Origin: Pseudorasbora parva
Taxonomy: Eukaryota; Chordata; Actinopteri; Cypriniformes; Gobionidae
NCBI RefSeq assembly: GCF_024679245.1
Contig: NC_090175.1
Span: forward strand, 49,691,605 to 49,755,604
DNA length: 64,000 nucleotides
Direction of reading: 5' to 3'
The translations under genes were made by a program, and so were the position numbers. This document shows, in pieces, positions 1 to 12,853 of the stretch (positions are counted from its first letter, which is position 1; each line of letters opens with the position of its first letter). Below the pieces are notes generated by a model, which did no database searches, was not told the DNA's origin, and saw only the letters and a list, made by a program, of their open reading frames with translations.

Positions 1-1248
1 TTTATAAAATTATCATTTGCTTATGTCATGTCAGTCAAAATACTTGTGACTGCTCATAGTCATTCCATATAAAACGAATAGTCCTCATTTCATTGCTTGA
101 GTCATTACATACAAAAATGTTGAACTAGTTGTCAGTAATCTGTCAAGCAAATTTTACACAATTATTTATTTATTTCTTTTTCTGAAAATGTCCCTTGTCT
201 CGCAGTGATGTAGATGAAATTATGTGGCCAGACAGAGAGGAACGTCTGGATGTGCATGAATGATTACAGTACTATGTATGTTCAGTTCCAATATGTACTG
301 CAATATTGTTCAAAGCTACCCAAAGGGAGTTTATGTTTATTGTAAATAACGGTGTATTGTTTATTTTGCACAATGCTGTGAACAAATTAGAATTGCAAAG
401 AGCATATGCAGTAAAAATGTGAAACATACATATTTAGTGTCTTGACTTAGTTACCTCACTAAACACAGTAATGTGTAACTTGGCTGTGCAAATAGTATAT
501 AGTGCTGTCTTGAGCATTTTCAGGTAGTGTCACAAAGATCTGACTTTTTTGCATCTGAAAACATTTACAGAGTAAACTGTCATAATGAAAACATGACAAA
601 GCCATTTGACTATCTTGTTCATAAACAATGGTATCAGGACTTTTCATCTTGATGACACTGACACTTACATTAACATGAACACTTGCTTTTGAGGAATGAA
701 CTATCCATTTTGAGCAAGTGACACACTTTTGCAGGTTATCAACTAGGTTTTGCAGTTGTACTAATTGTTTTGAGTTCAGAGGGTCATAACTGCATTAACT
801 GTTGTGCAAATGGAAATAGTGATGTGAGAAATGCACCAAAGCGACTGAGAAAAACTGTAAAATTAGGAAAGCTTTATAGCGCTGGAGAGAGCTAAGCAGG
901 CTTTGATTCTGCTCCATGCGTGAGTAACTCTGGTTTTGAGTGTCTACTCCGATGTACACTTCAAGCGGCTCTATATCCCACAATTCAACTTGATTGTTGC
1001 GTCACAGCAGATTGTGCTTATAGTGTAGGATATATTCATCAATTTGAGAATTAAATCACATAGTAGTGTATAGTATATTAATTATGTTGAGATTTAATTG
1101 CGTAATACTTGCAACTACATTATGTTAATCGTATTGATATATTTTTTGTAATTTCATTTTTCTCTCCCATATATATACAATTTTATATATTTAACTTATA
1201 TATAAAATGGTGCATAAAAATATATTTATTAATATATATTTATTAATA

Positions 1249-1271
1249 CATATATATATATATATATATAA
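1249..1271. repeat. (TA)n microsatellite
   Basis: About eleven uninterrupted TA units inside a longer AT-only stretch (1141-1275). Confidence 0.85.
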
Positions 1272-2765
1272 TTGTTTTTTATGTAGAAAAATGATTTTAA
1301 ATAATAAATCAGCTCCACAGTAAATTCTAAGTGATCATGGGCTTAGTGCGGTCCATTTAAACCTTATGCACGAGTTTGTGTAGTGAGCAGTAGTGGGCAC
1401 TCGTGCAACATAAGCGATAACACATCTCGCATGAGATGGAGGGAAGTTAGCGAGTGAAGGGCATGAACATTTGGAATGGAACGCAGCCAAGATCTGACCC
1501 AGAGCAACTGAAAATGAGGGCTATATACACAAGCAAACACTAGAGACTAAAATAAATAATTAACAAGACACAGGTGTAACACATGAGGGCAAATCGATCA
1601 CTATGGCAACAGACAGAGAGCGAAACCAACTCAAAATCAAACTAAACCACAGGCAAAATGTGCCAAAGGCATCCTTGCTTAATAAAAGTATTATTTTCAT
1701 TAAAATATTATCTTACTCAAACTTTTCAATAGTAAATGTTACAGCGGAGGAGAGAAAAATATAATAAAAAAGAAATAAGAAATAAAAAAGAGTTTAGTAG
1801 AGAAGAGCACACTTATACATTTTTATATTAATATCATACTTGCATATTTGCATCATAACACTTATTTATACTGTACTGATTCTGTTAGAAGTCCCCAACC
1901 ACTGATAGAAGAATAGAAAATAGAATAGAATACAAAAGTTCGGAGCTAAAAAATGAATGAAATTTATGGAACTGAGCATGAATAATGTAAGACACTTGTA
2001 GATTAATAATTGATATTGTTCTCAAGAAGTTTGAAATAATACAATTTGGATTGCATAAAACCCACCATAATTCCTGTTTAAATAAACTGTCCTTTTTAAT
2101 AATGCTCAATATTCCTGTCTGTGGCTATAAAACACAATATTATAAAATACAATAAAGTCAGTTTGTTTTCATATGCATCTAATTAAAAACTGCAATTACA
2201 TTTTCACATTACAGTGCATGAATCTGCATACCTGCCGCTGTAAAGGCAAACTCAGCCCCACAGGCACTTTACCTCATTAATCATAAACCTGCCACAGCAA
2301 CACACTGTTCACACCCGATCAATCACCATGGTAAATCCTGCAGTTATCCTCATTACACCAGGACACATCACACCTCATTTACGAACCCAACACACTAAAA
2401 CACTTTAAAGTTTAAAATACTTCTTTAAACCCTTAAGACTATATGTATCTGTGTCTCAGAGCAGCATTAACATGATCGGGCCCCTGCTGTTCCTTAGGTC
2501 TCCGTCTTACCGAAACCCTTCTGGAATTCCAGCAGACTTCCCTCTCACTATAACTGGGACAGCGTTCCCCTCATCAAACATTTATCCAGAGCCCACACTA
2601 ATGCATACAGACAACTCCAGCTCTCATTGCTCATCCTCAAGATTGTTGTGGTCACATTCATGCCACTTCTGCTGAGGATAGTGCTGATGGTGATAGAGAA
2701 CAGAAATGGGGCGAGAAAGTTAATGACTTACTTTCTTCTAAAACACAAAAGAAGATATTTAGAAA

Positions 2766-2830
2766 AATGGGTCCCATTTTATATTAAGTGCTTTTAATAC
2801 TTACATGGTACCTAGCAATTGTTTATGTAC
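2766..2830 (+). repeat. Fragment of a dispersed fish repeat
   Basis: The start GGGTCCCATTTTATATTAAG resembles, in opposite orientation, the end of the piece at 8588-8675. I know this terminus from abundant cyprinid interspersed repeats. The remainder of the element is not recognisable. Confidence 0.4.
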
Positions 2831-3778
2831 ATGCATAGCAGTTAAAGACACCTACAATAAAGACCATTTTATAAATTTTCCATGGGTTTTCATTGTATAG
2901 ACTGAAATAATTCAAAAATATATGATTGTGTTTTCTGCTAAAGAAAGAAAGGTATAAACCATAATTTTCATTTTCAAGCAAACTATCCCTACTTTATAAG
3001 TAATTTTCAGTAATTGAAATAAAGCTGATATAAAATATAAATAGTAGATTAAATGTTTGGAAGAAAATTAAATATGATGCATTGCATTATGATGCATTGC
3101 ATTATATTATTAAAACTTTGTACATATTTGATAAGATAGCCTCAAAAATAACGTATCAGAAACCATGTAATAGTCTTAACGTACTGTGATGAATCAACGT
3201 ATGAATCAACGGTAAAGTATAGTGATACACGTTAGTTAAGATTTTTTACCCTATTCTTCACCTGTAATGTCTTGCCTTAAATAACACTGACACATACAAA
3301 CACAGAGATATGCTTTAGTCCAGAGTCTTAAAATGCCAAATGAAAGCCTGGAGTAGTCTGTCATAATGCATTTGAAAATTAACAACTCACCCTCGCATCA
3401 AATTAGTACAATTCAAAGTCATGTACTCCTAGAATTCTTCTTGTAATAGTGCAGAAGGCTTTCATTGTATAATGGTGAAGCAAAGATATGAGATTTCTTG
3501 AGATCTCCAGGGCCTAATGTGCTGGAAACACAATGATTTGGTTTCTGGTATTATGGTCATAGCCCCATTCCCCCAGGAATTCAGCACAAACTCAAAAACG
3601 TATTTTATACTGGATTTTTTTTCTTCTTCATGCAACTCCCTGGAAATCCCTCCAGGTCATATCCAGTTTATGGTCAATCTGGTATTTAGAAGATTTGTTA
3701 CTAGATCTAACCAGGGGTTTGTTTCTCGTTCAATGACTTAACTCACTGCTGAACTGCCATAGTACGATGCATCATTAA

Positions 3779-4826
3779 GGGGGGAGGGGTTTGATGGAGT
3801 ATTTCTGTGTCAAAAATACTCCTTCCAGTTTCTCACAAGTTTCTGAGAGTTTTTTTCGAGTATGGCTCGGCTTGACGTTAATAGAGGGGAAGGTCCTTGT
3901 ATGGGCCGTACGGGCTCTTCTCCCGGTAGGGTGCCGAGCGTGTGACTAGAGCGAGAGAGGAAATGCACGCCCATAAACACTCGCTCAGCTGCAGCTCAGC
4001 TGCAGATCCAGTCGTCCGTGAACACTTATGTCGTTATAGTCCGCACCGCGCTCAAATTTTTATCCTATGGGTGACATCAAGCGACTTCAACGCTTCAGGG
4101 CAGCATTCCGGGAAGGCAGCGCTGCATTTGAACCGATTTGAATGCAGAAATGATGGGAAGCTTCACAACATCGATTCAGTCACTGCTGTCACAGGACTTC
4201 CCCAAATCATACCAAAGTGTGTTTTAGATGGAGCGGTCCCAGCCATAAAGGTTCACGGTCTGTGGGTAAAACTGCTTCAAATGTCTATGCTGTTGGCTAT
4301 CGTCGCGTGAGTAAACATCAGTAAACGACACGATCACGTGCTTCGTCATTCAAATGTGCTAACGGTTACTCCATTGTTGTTCTATGTATAACGTTACACT
4401 AGTCTGACGTGCAAAACCGTTTTGCTTGCTACTGCTAAGGTTTAGTCACATACAATAGTCCATAAACCGAATCATGTCCTCATAAACTGCGAGTAAACAC
4501 ACACAAATGTTGACAGGCCACTAAATATTATTTCAGCCTCCGAATCTGATTCTGGATCATATATCTATTAGCTGAGCTCGATAGCCATGGGTTTCTCCAC
4601 GCTTGAGGACGTCACCGCTTTGTGCACGATCGTCATTCTTTAGCTCCGCCCACACGATACACCTCCAGGCGCTCGGTTTTTTCCGGAAAGACTCGGTACA
4701 GCCTATATTTCTTTTATAAATATAATAAAACTAAAGACTTTTCGGAGATATGAAGGATGCAATACTACTCTATAGGTACTCAAGACTGACATGAGATTGA
4801 CTGAAACTGAGTGTTTCACCCCCCCT
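3779..4826 (+). mobile_element. TTAA-flanked non-autonomous DNA transposon, copy A (1048 bp)
   Basis: A TTAA flanks each side (3775-3778 and 4827-4830). The right terminus is TTTCACCCCCCC; the left terminus is G-rich and decayed. Much of the body matches the element at 52445-53736 in the same orientation, for example ATGGGCCGTACGGGCTCTTC and the ends around 4700-4826 and 53590-53736. Relative to that copy, two internal blocks are missing. There is no transposase; the 122-codon frame at 3942-4310 is not conserved in the sister copy. TTAA targeting suggests the piggyBac or Kolobok superfamily, by inference only. Confidence 0.8.
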
Positions 4827-4968
4827 TTAAAGAAATCAACTAGCTAGTCACAACTGTTTCCCGAAACCGTATTGTCACAAATCTGCCATTCAAATCTGCC
4901 ATTCATACCAATTTGGTATCTGTCATTATTTATTAAGTCTAAGAGAAATGTTTCTGGGGAAAGGACTA

Positions 4969-6567
4969 AAGTCCCTGACAAAAGTCTTGTCGCTTGTGTA
5001 CAAATTGACCTAAAGTGCCGCTGAAATATATTTCTAATCAAGATTTTTTTTTTTACAAGAAATGGCTCATTTTAATCCCACCAGCTTTTGTGATAATGTT
5101 TCAGTGAAAAACTAAAATTTTCAAAAGTATTCTAATATTCACAGCTTGGTAAAGCCCATTGAGTCAATTTTTGCAAAGACATAAGTGTTGTCACCTTGTC
5201 ATATGAGCTTCACCTGTGACTTTTAATGGATCAATTAGGTCTCAAGAGTGTATAAAAAGAACCCCAGTACGCTAGACCTTCACATCAACTGCAACTAGAC
5301 CTCTGCAAACATGCCTAAGATTTACCCTGAGACTAAAGTTTTGATTATCAAGAGGCTGAAGACCAGATCCACTGCAGACACCTTCAATGGAAGTGGCAGA
5401 CACCTTCAATGTGTCTCAGCGTCAAGTACAGAGGATAAAAAAAAAGATTTGAAGAGACTGGAGACGTTTTTGACAAGCCCAGGTCAGGCAGATCCCACAA
5501 GACAACTGCTCGAAAGGACCGTTTGTTGGCTTGAAAATCCAAGGCCAGCCCATTTTCCACTGCAGCAGAGCTCCACGAGACCTGGTCACCTGTAGTCCCT
5601 GTGACAACCAGAACAGTTTGTCGGATTCTGTCTCGAAAACCGTGTGGCATTTGCCAAGGCCCACAGCCTGCTAAAAGGATGGACGCTGGAAAAGAGGCAG
5701 AAGGTGGATTTTTCAGATGAATCTTCTGTTGAATTACACCACAGTCGCCGCAAATATTGCAGGAGACCTACTGGAGCCAGAATGGATCCGAGATTCACCC
5801 AGAAAACAGTGAAGTTTGGTGGCGGAAAAATCATGGTCTGGGGTTACATCCAGTATGGGGGTGTGCGAGAGATCTGCAGGGTGGAAGGCAACATCAATAG
5901 TCTAAAATACCAAGAAATGTTAGCTACCTCTTATATTCCCAACCATAAAAGAGGCCAAATTCTGCAGCAGGACGGTGCTCCATCGCATACTTCCATCTCC
6001 ACATCAAAGTTCCTCAGGCGAAGAAGATCAAGATGCTCCAGGATTGGCCAGCCCAGTCACCAGACATGAACATCATTGAGCATATGTGGGGTAGGATGAA
6101 AGAGGACGCATGGAAGACGAAACCAAAGAATATGGATGAACTCTGGGAGGCATGCAAGACTGCTTTCTTAGCTATTCCTGATGACTTCATCAATAAATTG
6201 TATGAATCCTTGCCAAACCGCATGGATGCAGTCCTTCAAGCTCATGGAAGTCATACATGATATTAAATTTGAATCTCACAGCACCACAACTTAATTTGCT
6301 GACATATTTTTGTATTTGCAGTAAATTTGTTCAATTTCTGTATAGGCGACAAAACTTTTGTCTTGCCAAAATTTGACCTTTCTGTCTTGATTAAATGATA
6401 AATATTTTTTCTGTGAAAATTATTTATTTCAGTGCATTAAACATCATTTGGGAGGGTTTTAGCTTTTCATATGAGCTATTTCTAACACCAATGAATTAAT
6501 TAAAAGTCAGGTTAATATCAGGTATTTCTAGAAAATAGAGAAGCGACAAGACTTTTGTCAGGGACTG
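4969..6567 (+). mobile_element. Tc1/mariner element, nearly full length (1599 bp)
   Basis: Terminal inverted repeats are visible: AGTCCCTGACAAAAGTCTTG after the TA at 4967-4968, and its complement CAAGACTTTTGTCAGGGACT before the TA at 6568-6569. The size and the TA target duplication are those of fish Tc1 elements. A damaged transposase gene on the plus strand lies at 5311-6260, so this copy cannot move by itself. Its left end is about 140 bp from the TTAA element ending at 4826. Confidence 0.93.
5311..6260 (+). pseudogene. Tc1 transposase pseudogene
   Basis: Cut-and-paste transposase of the Tc1 family (usual length about 340 residues), broken into at least three frames. It opens with MPKIYPETK at 5311. 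A short duplication (GCAGACACCTTCAATG, near 5377 and 5396) and a run of A at 5437-5445 shift the frame in the DNA-binding region, and stops follow near 5593. The catalytic part is readable from 5644: first Asp in FSDES (about 5716), second Asp in QQDGAPSH (about 5971), then a shift near 6015-6020 and the acidic third residue in NIIEHMW (about 6078), roughly 35 residues later as expected for a DDE enzyme. Catalytic residues survive, but frameshifts rule out an intact product. Confidence 0.92.
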
Positions 6568-6953
6568 TAGTACATGTGCAGACAGTGTGTAGCTAATCAC
6601 TACATGTGGCTTGATCTCGTTTGCGCAAGCGTATACGATGTGCTTATTTTTATCTTCTCGAGGTACATCTGAGTTTAAACATAAACAAAACGCATGTATG
6701 TATACACACACCGCATACGCTCATTATCCTGATTACTTCAACAAACCATTAAACACAACTGTTTCTATGGTTGCTTAGTAACAGTTTGGTGGCTTTAGAT
6801 GTGAAGTGAAGAAAAAGACAGCAGAAAAAAAGTGAGGGCTCAGTGGGTTTCATGCACTTCAAGTCAACATATTTAAAAGGTCATTTCGTGCCTGGGCAGT
6901 AGGCAATAATCTAAACAATATTGGGATATATATATAGTGAAAAGCAAAAATAT

Positions 6954-7153
<200 letters not shown>

Positions 7154-8025
7154 CTGACATTTCGACAAATCATTTCGACTAAACAGCTGTTTAGTTATGA
7201 ACTATCTGGTTAGCTGTTATGAATCTGATTACTTTATCTATTATCAATCATGATAGTAATGTTTTAATAGTTTTTAATAGTATGAGTTGACATGATTTGT
7301 TCTCATAGCAATATAATACATTTTACAGAGCTATTAACTGTGGTGTAATAAATCATACACGGTACACATTTACACTAGTGATTGTGTGCAAAATCTCTGC
7401 TCAGTGTTTATTAGCAGAATTACTGCCTTTCCGGGGAATGTAAATATAATTTTAGGTGTTACATCATTATGAGCAAGTGAAATTAACTGGTGTTTAAGAG
7501 ATAGGAAAGCAGAAAGGCCAGTAGACAGAGAAGGGACAGACACAAAGGAGATAAAAAGAGAAAGGAAAAGACAGATAAAGCAACTGAGATCAAGAGCTAG
7601 ACAAAACAGAGGCTGAAAAAAAAGAGACCAATTACGGTAGCTTCCGATTCTCGCGTTACCATGGGAACCTCCCACTGGAACTTCGTGGGAAAGAGCAGTT
7701 TCACTCCCCTAGGACACACGGACACACACGCGCTTATGAATTGTGATAAAGCAACATGACCCTCTGAACTGCTCCTGTCATGCTGAAGACTTAAGAAGGT
7801 TTTAAGAGATGAAGATCAAACACCAAAATCGAAATGAATTTCTGGTGGGAATGCGTGAGCATACTTAGAACAACTAAGAAGTTGCTAAGATTTCTTTCTT
7901 TGTTTTGACAAGTATTCATTTTTGGGATTTTTTAGCAAATATATGATTCTTCCAAACAAATAATGCAGACTTTTTGGTAGCAGTACTTTTTGGTATTTTA
8001 CAGTCCTGTTTCCCGTGTACATATT

Positions 8026-8157
8026 ATGGACTTGGTAATAACAGGTAACCCTGAACCTAACCATAACCTCTGTAGTTACCTTATGTAACCCAGTACTTTC
8101 TTAGGTAAGTACACTGTACGTACATCGAAAGTGCACATATTGTAAAATAAAGTGCAA
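8026..8157 (+). repeat. Terminal fragment of a dispersed fish repeat
   Basis: Contains TAACCATAACCTCTGTAG and CAGTACTTTCTTAGGTAAGT and ends AAATAAAGTGCAACC, which I recognise as the right end of an abundant cyprinid non-autonomous DNA repeat. Body not preserved. Confidence 0.45.
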
Positions 8158-8587
8158 CCAAATTTTTTTGTCACAACAATACATTTCCACAACTCAAAGT
8201 AAAGGAAAATCATTGAGCGCTTGTGCACAATAAACACCTGGTCAGGTATGCGCAATCCTTTTGAAGTAGGTTTGTACTGTGCTACAGTCATTAACTATGA
8301 AATCAACATGCATTAGAAAGAGTGGTTTATTTATTTCAGTTTCACACTGTGGAATTGCATGTGATGTCCTCACTGAAGTAACCTGGTGTGCCTCATAGCT
8401 ACAGACCGTGAAATAACAAGTGTGGACCACCCTCATTATTTATGAATCACTGCAATAGTGCCATCCTTTTTACAGAGCTGGTATACTCTGAAGAATTACA
8501 CTGAACTAGACTGACCTTATCTAGTTGGGAAAAGTTAAGGTTTATCATGACTTCAACAAACAGAAAGGTTGGGAATCAAAATCAAAC

Positions 8588-8675
8588 TTAGCAATACAAT
8601 ATGGGCACAATAAGTACATTGTACTTATTTTTTGATGTAAGTACTTAAGGCCACCTAATATAAAGTGGGGCCGTA
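8588..8675 (-). repeat. Terminal fragment of a dispersed fish repeat, reverse orientation
   Basis: Includes the local palindrome AAGTACATTGTACTT and ends GCCACCTAATATAAAGTGGG. On the reverse strand this is the start of the same common repeat seen near 2766 and probably the partner of 8026-8157. Confidence 0.5.
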
Positions 8676-9375
8676 CCTTTTAACAGTTTCAAAGATGATG
8701 CATAATAAGCCATACATTTTAATATGTGTTCAGGTAAGTGTCGCAGAAACCCAAGTAATCAGTGTCCCAATGTTTAGATGTTGATTCACAACATAGGGAG
8801 TGAAATGAGACATAGCAGTTATTTTTCAAGAAAACACACCAAACATATTAATGACTCATCTTGCTCTCAGGAGCATATACAAATATTTATCCAATAAAAT
8901 GCTTTTTTGATGCCTTCTGACTAGATTTAACAAGTGGCAAATGAAAGTTCATGGCTGTGGTGTAAACTAAGCCTTCCTGTTTCAGTATACATAAACACAG
9001 AAAAGAACAGCGCTTGTCAAGCCATTTCATGATAGTTTTGGTGTGCAAATTTTATGCTGTAGATAATTTCAGCAATAGGTGTATTTTTTGGATTTTATAA
9101 GCATTACACTTAAACAAAATAAATAAAAAATGTATACATTTTTAGAAGGTAAAACATATATTTTGTTGGTCTGTGGTAAATAATTTCAACAACAAGCGTA
9201 TTTTTGGTTCCTTTTCAGTTAGTCACGTTTGACGTTAAGTTAACATCACCAGCATATTGGGATCACTTCAGCGAGCCCCTATCATCTCCGAGTGTATACA
9301 GAATGAGCCAATGTACATGCCGCTATCAAAAAAGCAGGCAATGTGATGCTTTGTTCTGCTTAACTAAGCATTGTT

Positions 9376-9640
9376 GCAGACCATGTACACCCTTTCATGG
9401 AAAAGCTATTTCCTGGTGGCCATGGCCTCTTTCAGCAGGATAATGTGCCCCGTCAAAGCAAAAATGGTTCAGGAATGGTTTGAGGAGCACAACAAGTTCA
9501 AGGTGTTAGCTTAGACTCTAAATTCCCCAGATGTCAATTCAATCAGGAATCTGTGGGATGTGCTGAACAAACAAGTCCGATCCATGGAGGTCCCACCTCG
9601 CAACTTACAGGACTTAAAGGATCTGCTGCTAGGTGATTTA
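9376..9640 (+). pseudogene. Tc1-like transposase fragment (C-terminal part)
   Basis: Translated pieces resemble the C-terminal half of a Tc1-type transposase: DHVHPFMEKLFPGGHGLFQQ then DNVPR, followed in another frame by a segment like HNKFKVL and a decayed form of the usual NSPDLNPIEHLWDVL (here with IRNLWDVLN and KQVRSME). The second catalytic Asp (QQDN) is present, while the region of the third acidic residue reads SIRNLW and has lost the glutamate. Stops and frameshifts make it inactive. It abuts a second, different Tc1 relic that starts at about 9655. Confidence 0.75.
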
Positions 9641-9851
9641 AGGTGATTTAAGCCATTTTGGTTGTTGGTACCAGACGGGCCGGTCTGAGTATTTCACAAT
9701 CTGCTCCGTTACTGGGATTTTTACGCACAACCATTTCTAGGGTTTACAAAGAATAGTGTGAAAAGGGAAAAACATCCAGTATGTGGCAGTCCTTTGGGAG
9801 AAAATGCCTTGTTGATGCTAGCGACTGATTCAAGCTGATAGAAGAGCAACT

Positions 9852-10605
9852 TTGAGTGAAATAACCACTCGTTACAACCGAGGTATGCAGCAAAGCATTT
9901 GTCAAGCCACAACATGCACAACCTTGAGGCGAATGGACTACAACAGCAGAAGAGCCCACCAGGTACCACTCATCTCTACTACAAATATGAAAAAGAGGCT
10001 ACAATTTGTACAAGCTCACCAAACTTGGACAGTTGAAGACTGGAAAAATGTTGCCTGGTCCGAGTTTCGATTTCTGTTGAGACATTCAGATGGTAGTCAG
10101 AATTTGTCGTAAACAGAATGGGAACATGGATCCATCATGCCTTGTGACCACTGTGCAGGCTGGTGGTGGTGGTGTAATGGTGTGGGGGATTTTTTCTTGG
10201 CACACTTTAGGCCCCTTAGTGCCAATTGGGCCTAATTTAAATGCCACGGCCTACCTGAGCATTGTTTCTGACCATGTCCATCCCTTTATGACCACCATGT
10301 ACCCATCCTCTAATGGATACTTCCAGCAGCATAATGCACCATATCACAAAGCTCAAATCATTTAAAATTGGTTTCTTGAACATGACAATAAGTTCACTGA
10401 ACTAAAATGCCCCCACAGTCAGCAGATCTCAACCCAATAGAGCATCTTTGGGATGTGGTGGAACGGGAACTTCGTGCCATGGATGTGCATCCCACAAATC
10501 TCCATCAACTGCAAGATGCTATCTGATCAATATGGGCCAACATTTCTAAAGAATGCTTTCAGCACCTTGTTGAATCAATGCCACGTAGAATTAAGGCAGT
10601 TCTGA
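9852..10605 (+). pseudogene. Tc1-like transposase pseudogene
   Basis: Readable from about 9852 (SEITTRYNRG; KKRLQFVQAHQTWTVEDWKN) to about 10605 (VESMPRRIKAVL). At the first catalytic site the expected WSDESRF has become WSEFRF through a small deletion, with a frameshift to the 10090-10365 frame. The second site reads FQQHNAPYHKA, Asp to His. The third site, NPIEHLWDVVE at about 10433, keeps its Glu but lies in another frame, and a stop follows at about 10525. Inactive at two catalytic positions and frameshifted. The last codons are cut by the element inserted at 10606. Confidence 0.9.
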
Positions 10606-11238
10606 CAACATGTCCTCCAACCAATATGCCTATATAGGTCCTTTGTCACTTCCTTGAAATACGACCCATAGGAGCGTTTACTAAAGTTGCACCCCTATCG
10701 ACAATATTTTAATTAATTAAATACGACGCACAGGATTGTATTCTAAAGTTGCTCCTATTGACAGCAGGACACTTTCATTTTAAAGCATTTTTCCCTTTTA
10801 TCTTCTTAATATTTCAGGTTTTGCATAGCTCAGTTGGTGAAGCATTGCACTATACATCAACAACATGTGATCATGCGATCGTGAGTTCGATCCCAGGGAA
10901 CACATGTGCTCATAAAGTGTGTATGCACTATAAATCACTGGGTAGGTTTAGGGGTGGGGTGGGAGTAGTTGTAAATTAAAAATAATATTTTTGCTAAGTG
11001 GAAATATTACAAATGGTGGTAAAAAGTCCAGACATTGCATTAAAATGAACATGCATTTTGGTTGGTAACAACAGTCATACGTCATTTCATGACGTCAGAC
11101 GTAACGCGGCACTGTCATTATTTTTACGCCAGCTAGAGGGCGCATGACGTTAAAACGTAAATATCAAATCGTAATAAGGTCGTAATAAGGTGCTTGAAAA
11201 ACGACCTATAGAGTCGTATTTTTTTGGAGGACAAGTTG
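10606..11238. mobile_element. 633 bp non-autonomous element nested in a Tc1 relic
   Basis: A clean insertion: 15-bp inverted ends CAACATGTCCTCCAA and TTGGAGGACAAGTTG (one mismatch) flanked by the duplicated target GTTCTGA (10599-10605 and 11239-11245). Removing it and one target copy rejoins the Tc1 coding tail. Inside are a tRNA-like segment (10821-10905), two related sub-ends (GAAATACGACCCATAGGAG and AAAACGACCTATAGAGTCG, inverted), and a full CRE-type TGACGTCA near 11090. No transposase. The superfamily is unclear; a 7-bp duplication is unusual. Confidence 0.88.
10821..10905 (+). repeat. tRNA-derived SINE head (A box and B box)
   Basis: TAGCTCAGTTGG at 10826-10837 fits the RNA polymerase III A box and GTTCGATCC at 10885-10893 fits the B box, about 48 bp apart. 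I know this head from tRNA-derived fish SINEs. The middle has extra bases, so a functional tRNA is unlikely. It lies wholly inside the 10606-11238 element. Confidence 0.75.
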
Positions 11239-11539
11239 GTTCTGAAGGCGAAAGGGGGTCAAACACAGTATTAGTATTGTGTTCCCAATAAATACTTTAG
11301 GTGAGTGTATATTATGATTGGTCTTGCCTTCCTTGCATATTACCATTCTGACCAAAGTGCATGTGTGCGGATATACACAGATAGCAGGTTTTGTTCACAC
11401 AGCTTCATGAATGAACATTATTTAAGAGTGTTCTCTTCTCCAAATCACTAAACTCTGTCAACACAACTCGCTGCGCAGTCTTTGCTCCATATCTTCATCT
11501 AGATTGTGCGAAGAACACGATGGCAGCAGGCAAACCTGT

Positions 11540-12520
11540 TTATCATGGCGCCGGATAATATCCAGTAAGCTACGTCCATAAAAATGTATTATGAATTTGA
11601 TGTGGGTAGATTAAAACTAGCCAAACAACATGCATACTGCTGAGTCAACACAATAAAGCATTCCAGAGACCCCCTCTGCGAACCCTATACTGATCGTTAA
11701 ACTGAGCAAGGATGCCCAAACAGCCCAGAGACAACATCTCTCCCCCTTTACCTGCGGTATCTCAAAACCAGCACAAGGACAAGATGAGTCACGTGACGTG
11801 TTTCCTCTTTGTTCTACAAGCGTAACAGTGGGTATAACCTCACGAAGAAGGGACATATTTATGACCGACAGACATAAATTTAAATTGTTATCGGGACACA
11901 GAGTCCCTAAAAGCTTTTTGGCGGCCCCGAAATTAGCATTAACATAAGACCGGCCCCTTCTTCGTCCACCTCCTTCCTTGACCCGCACATTCTAAAGGCT
12001 CTTTGAACATCACACAAAGACCTCACACCAATGCAGACATGAGGAATAAACTTAAACCTCAATATGGATTAATCCACCCAACGGCGCCTTAAACATATAC
12101 TAAGGTATTATCTATATTTTCATGTAACTTGTGAAGTTTCTCTGTACGCTGGACACATATTACATATGAATCTTTACTATCTTGCTAAGAGGAACCCATG
12201 CTCGTAGGAGCATTCAAACACAAGTACATGACTCTTCATTCTGGCTGAACTGGTAAAAATCATATCTAAGCGAACAAACTAAGCTTGACCTGCTAGTATA
12301 TTGATTCTCAGGTTGTGGCTAAGAAATCATTGGGACTTCACTCCTTTCCATTAACAAACATCCCTTTCCCAGTAACTGTATGAATGTGTGTTTTCGTTAG
12401 TTTGTGTTTAGAATTGTTCAATAAACTTACCTTTTTCATCTATACAAGTGTCTTTGGCTATGTGTTTATTTAAGTTACTGTCTCAAACTGATCAATTGTG
12501 TTACCTAAGCTCATAACAGT
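11540..12520 (+). repeat. Possible solo LTR or unclassified repeat
   Basis: No gene seen. AATAAA at 12420, followed by a short T-rich tail and an end like CTCATAACA, resembles the R-U5 part of a retroelement LTR. I could not define a 5' edge or a target duplication. The reverse-strand 123-codon frame at 11617-11988 shows no family resemblance. Confidence 0.3.
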
Positions 12521-12853
12521 GAACATAAAATTAATATTATTGACGTTGTAATGGGTAATATCCCAATTCAAGATTGATAATGTACTCTAATTTCAACATA
12601 TCGCTGGACGAATAGTTTAAATGGTAAATATTAAAAAAAAAGGTAAATATTAATTTTGAATCATTTAATATGTATTACGGTTCTTTTCACTGTAATTCAA
12701 TACCCCTTTGAGTTATTTGATCAATCCCTTACAATGCATGCTTATCTGAGTGTGGTATAACCATACTTATTAGCAAATAATCAGAATAATGAAAATTGCA
12801 ATTAAACTTTGAAAAAAAGAGGTCTGCTCATTTCATTTAAAAATCTTAATTAA

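Larger units (their letters stand above)
1..3774. other. AT-rich non-coding stretch
   Basis: No gene is supported. The open frames here are short and resemble no family I know. A (TA)n tract lies at 1249-1271, and 2766-2830 looks like the end of a common fish repeat. If the calcium-channel gene at the right end of the window extends through here, this is intron. Confidence 0.5.
7154..9200. other. Non-coding stretch with scattered repeat ends
   Basis: No gene seen. A purine-rich stretch lies at 7495-7625. Dispersed-repeat ends are at 8026-8157 and 8588-8675 and are listed separately. Confidence 0.45.
9655..11307 (+). mobile_element. Tc1/mariner relic, interrupted by a later insertion
   Basis: From about 9660 (CCAGACGGGCCGGTCTGAGT) the sequence follows a Tc1-like family common in cyprinids and resumes at 11246 after the 633 bp insertion, ending AATAAATACTTTAGGTGAGT at 11305, the usual tail of that family. 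The left terminus is not identifiable. The transposase is described separately. Confidence 0.8.

Noticed and set aside
3942..4310. 122-codon plus-strand frame
   Set aside because: Lies inside a TTAA element and is broken in the sister copy at 52445-53736.
10821..10905. A functional tRNA gene
   Set aside because: A and B boxes are present, but the cloverleaf middle has extra bases and it is embedded in a transposon, so it is SINE-derived.
11617..11988. 123-codon minus-strand frame
   Set aside because: No domain or family resemblance, lies in a repeat-like region, and lacks gene context.
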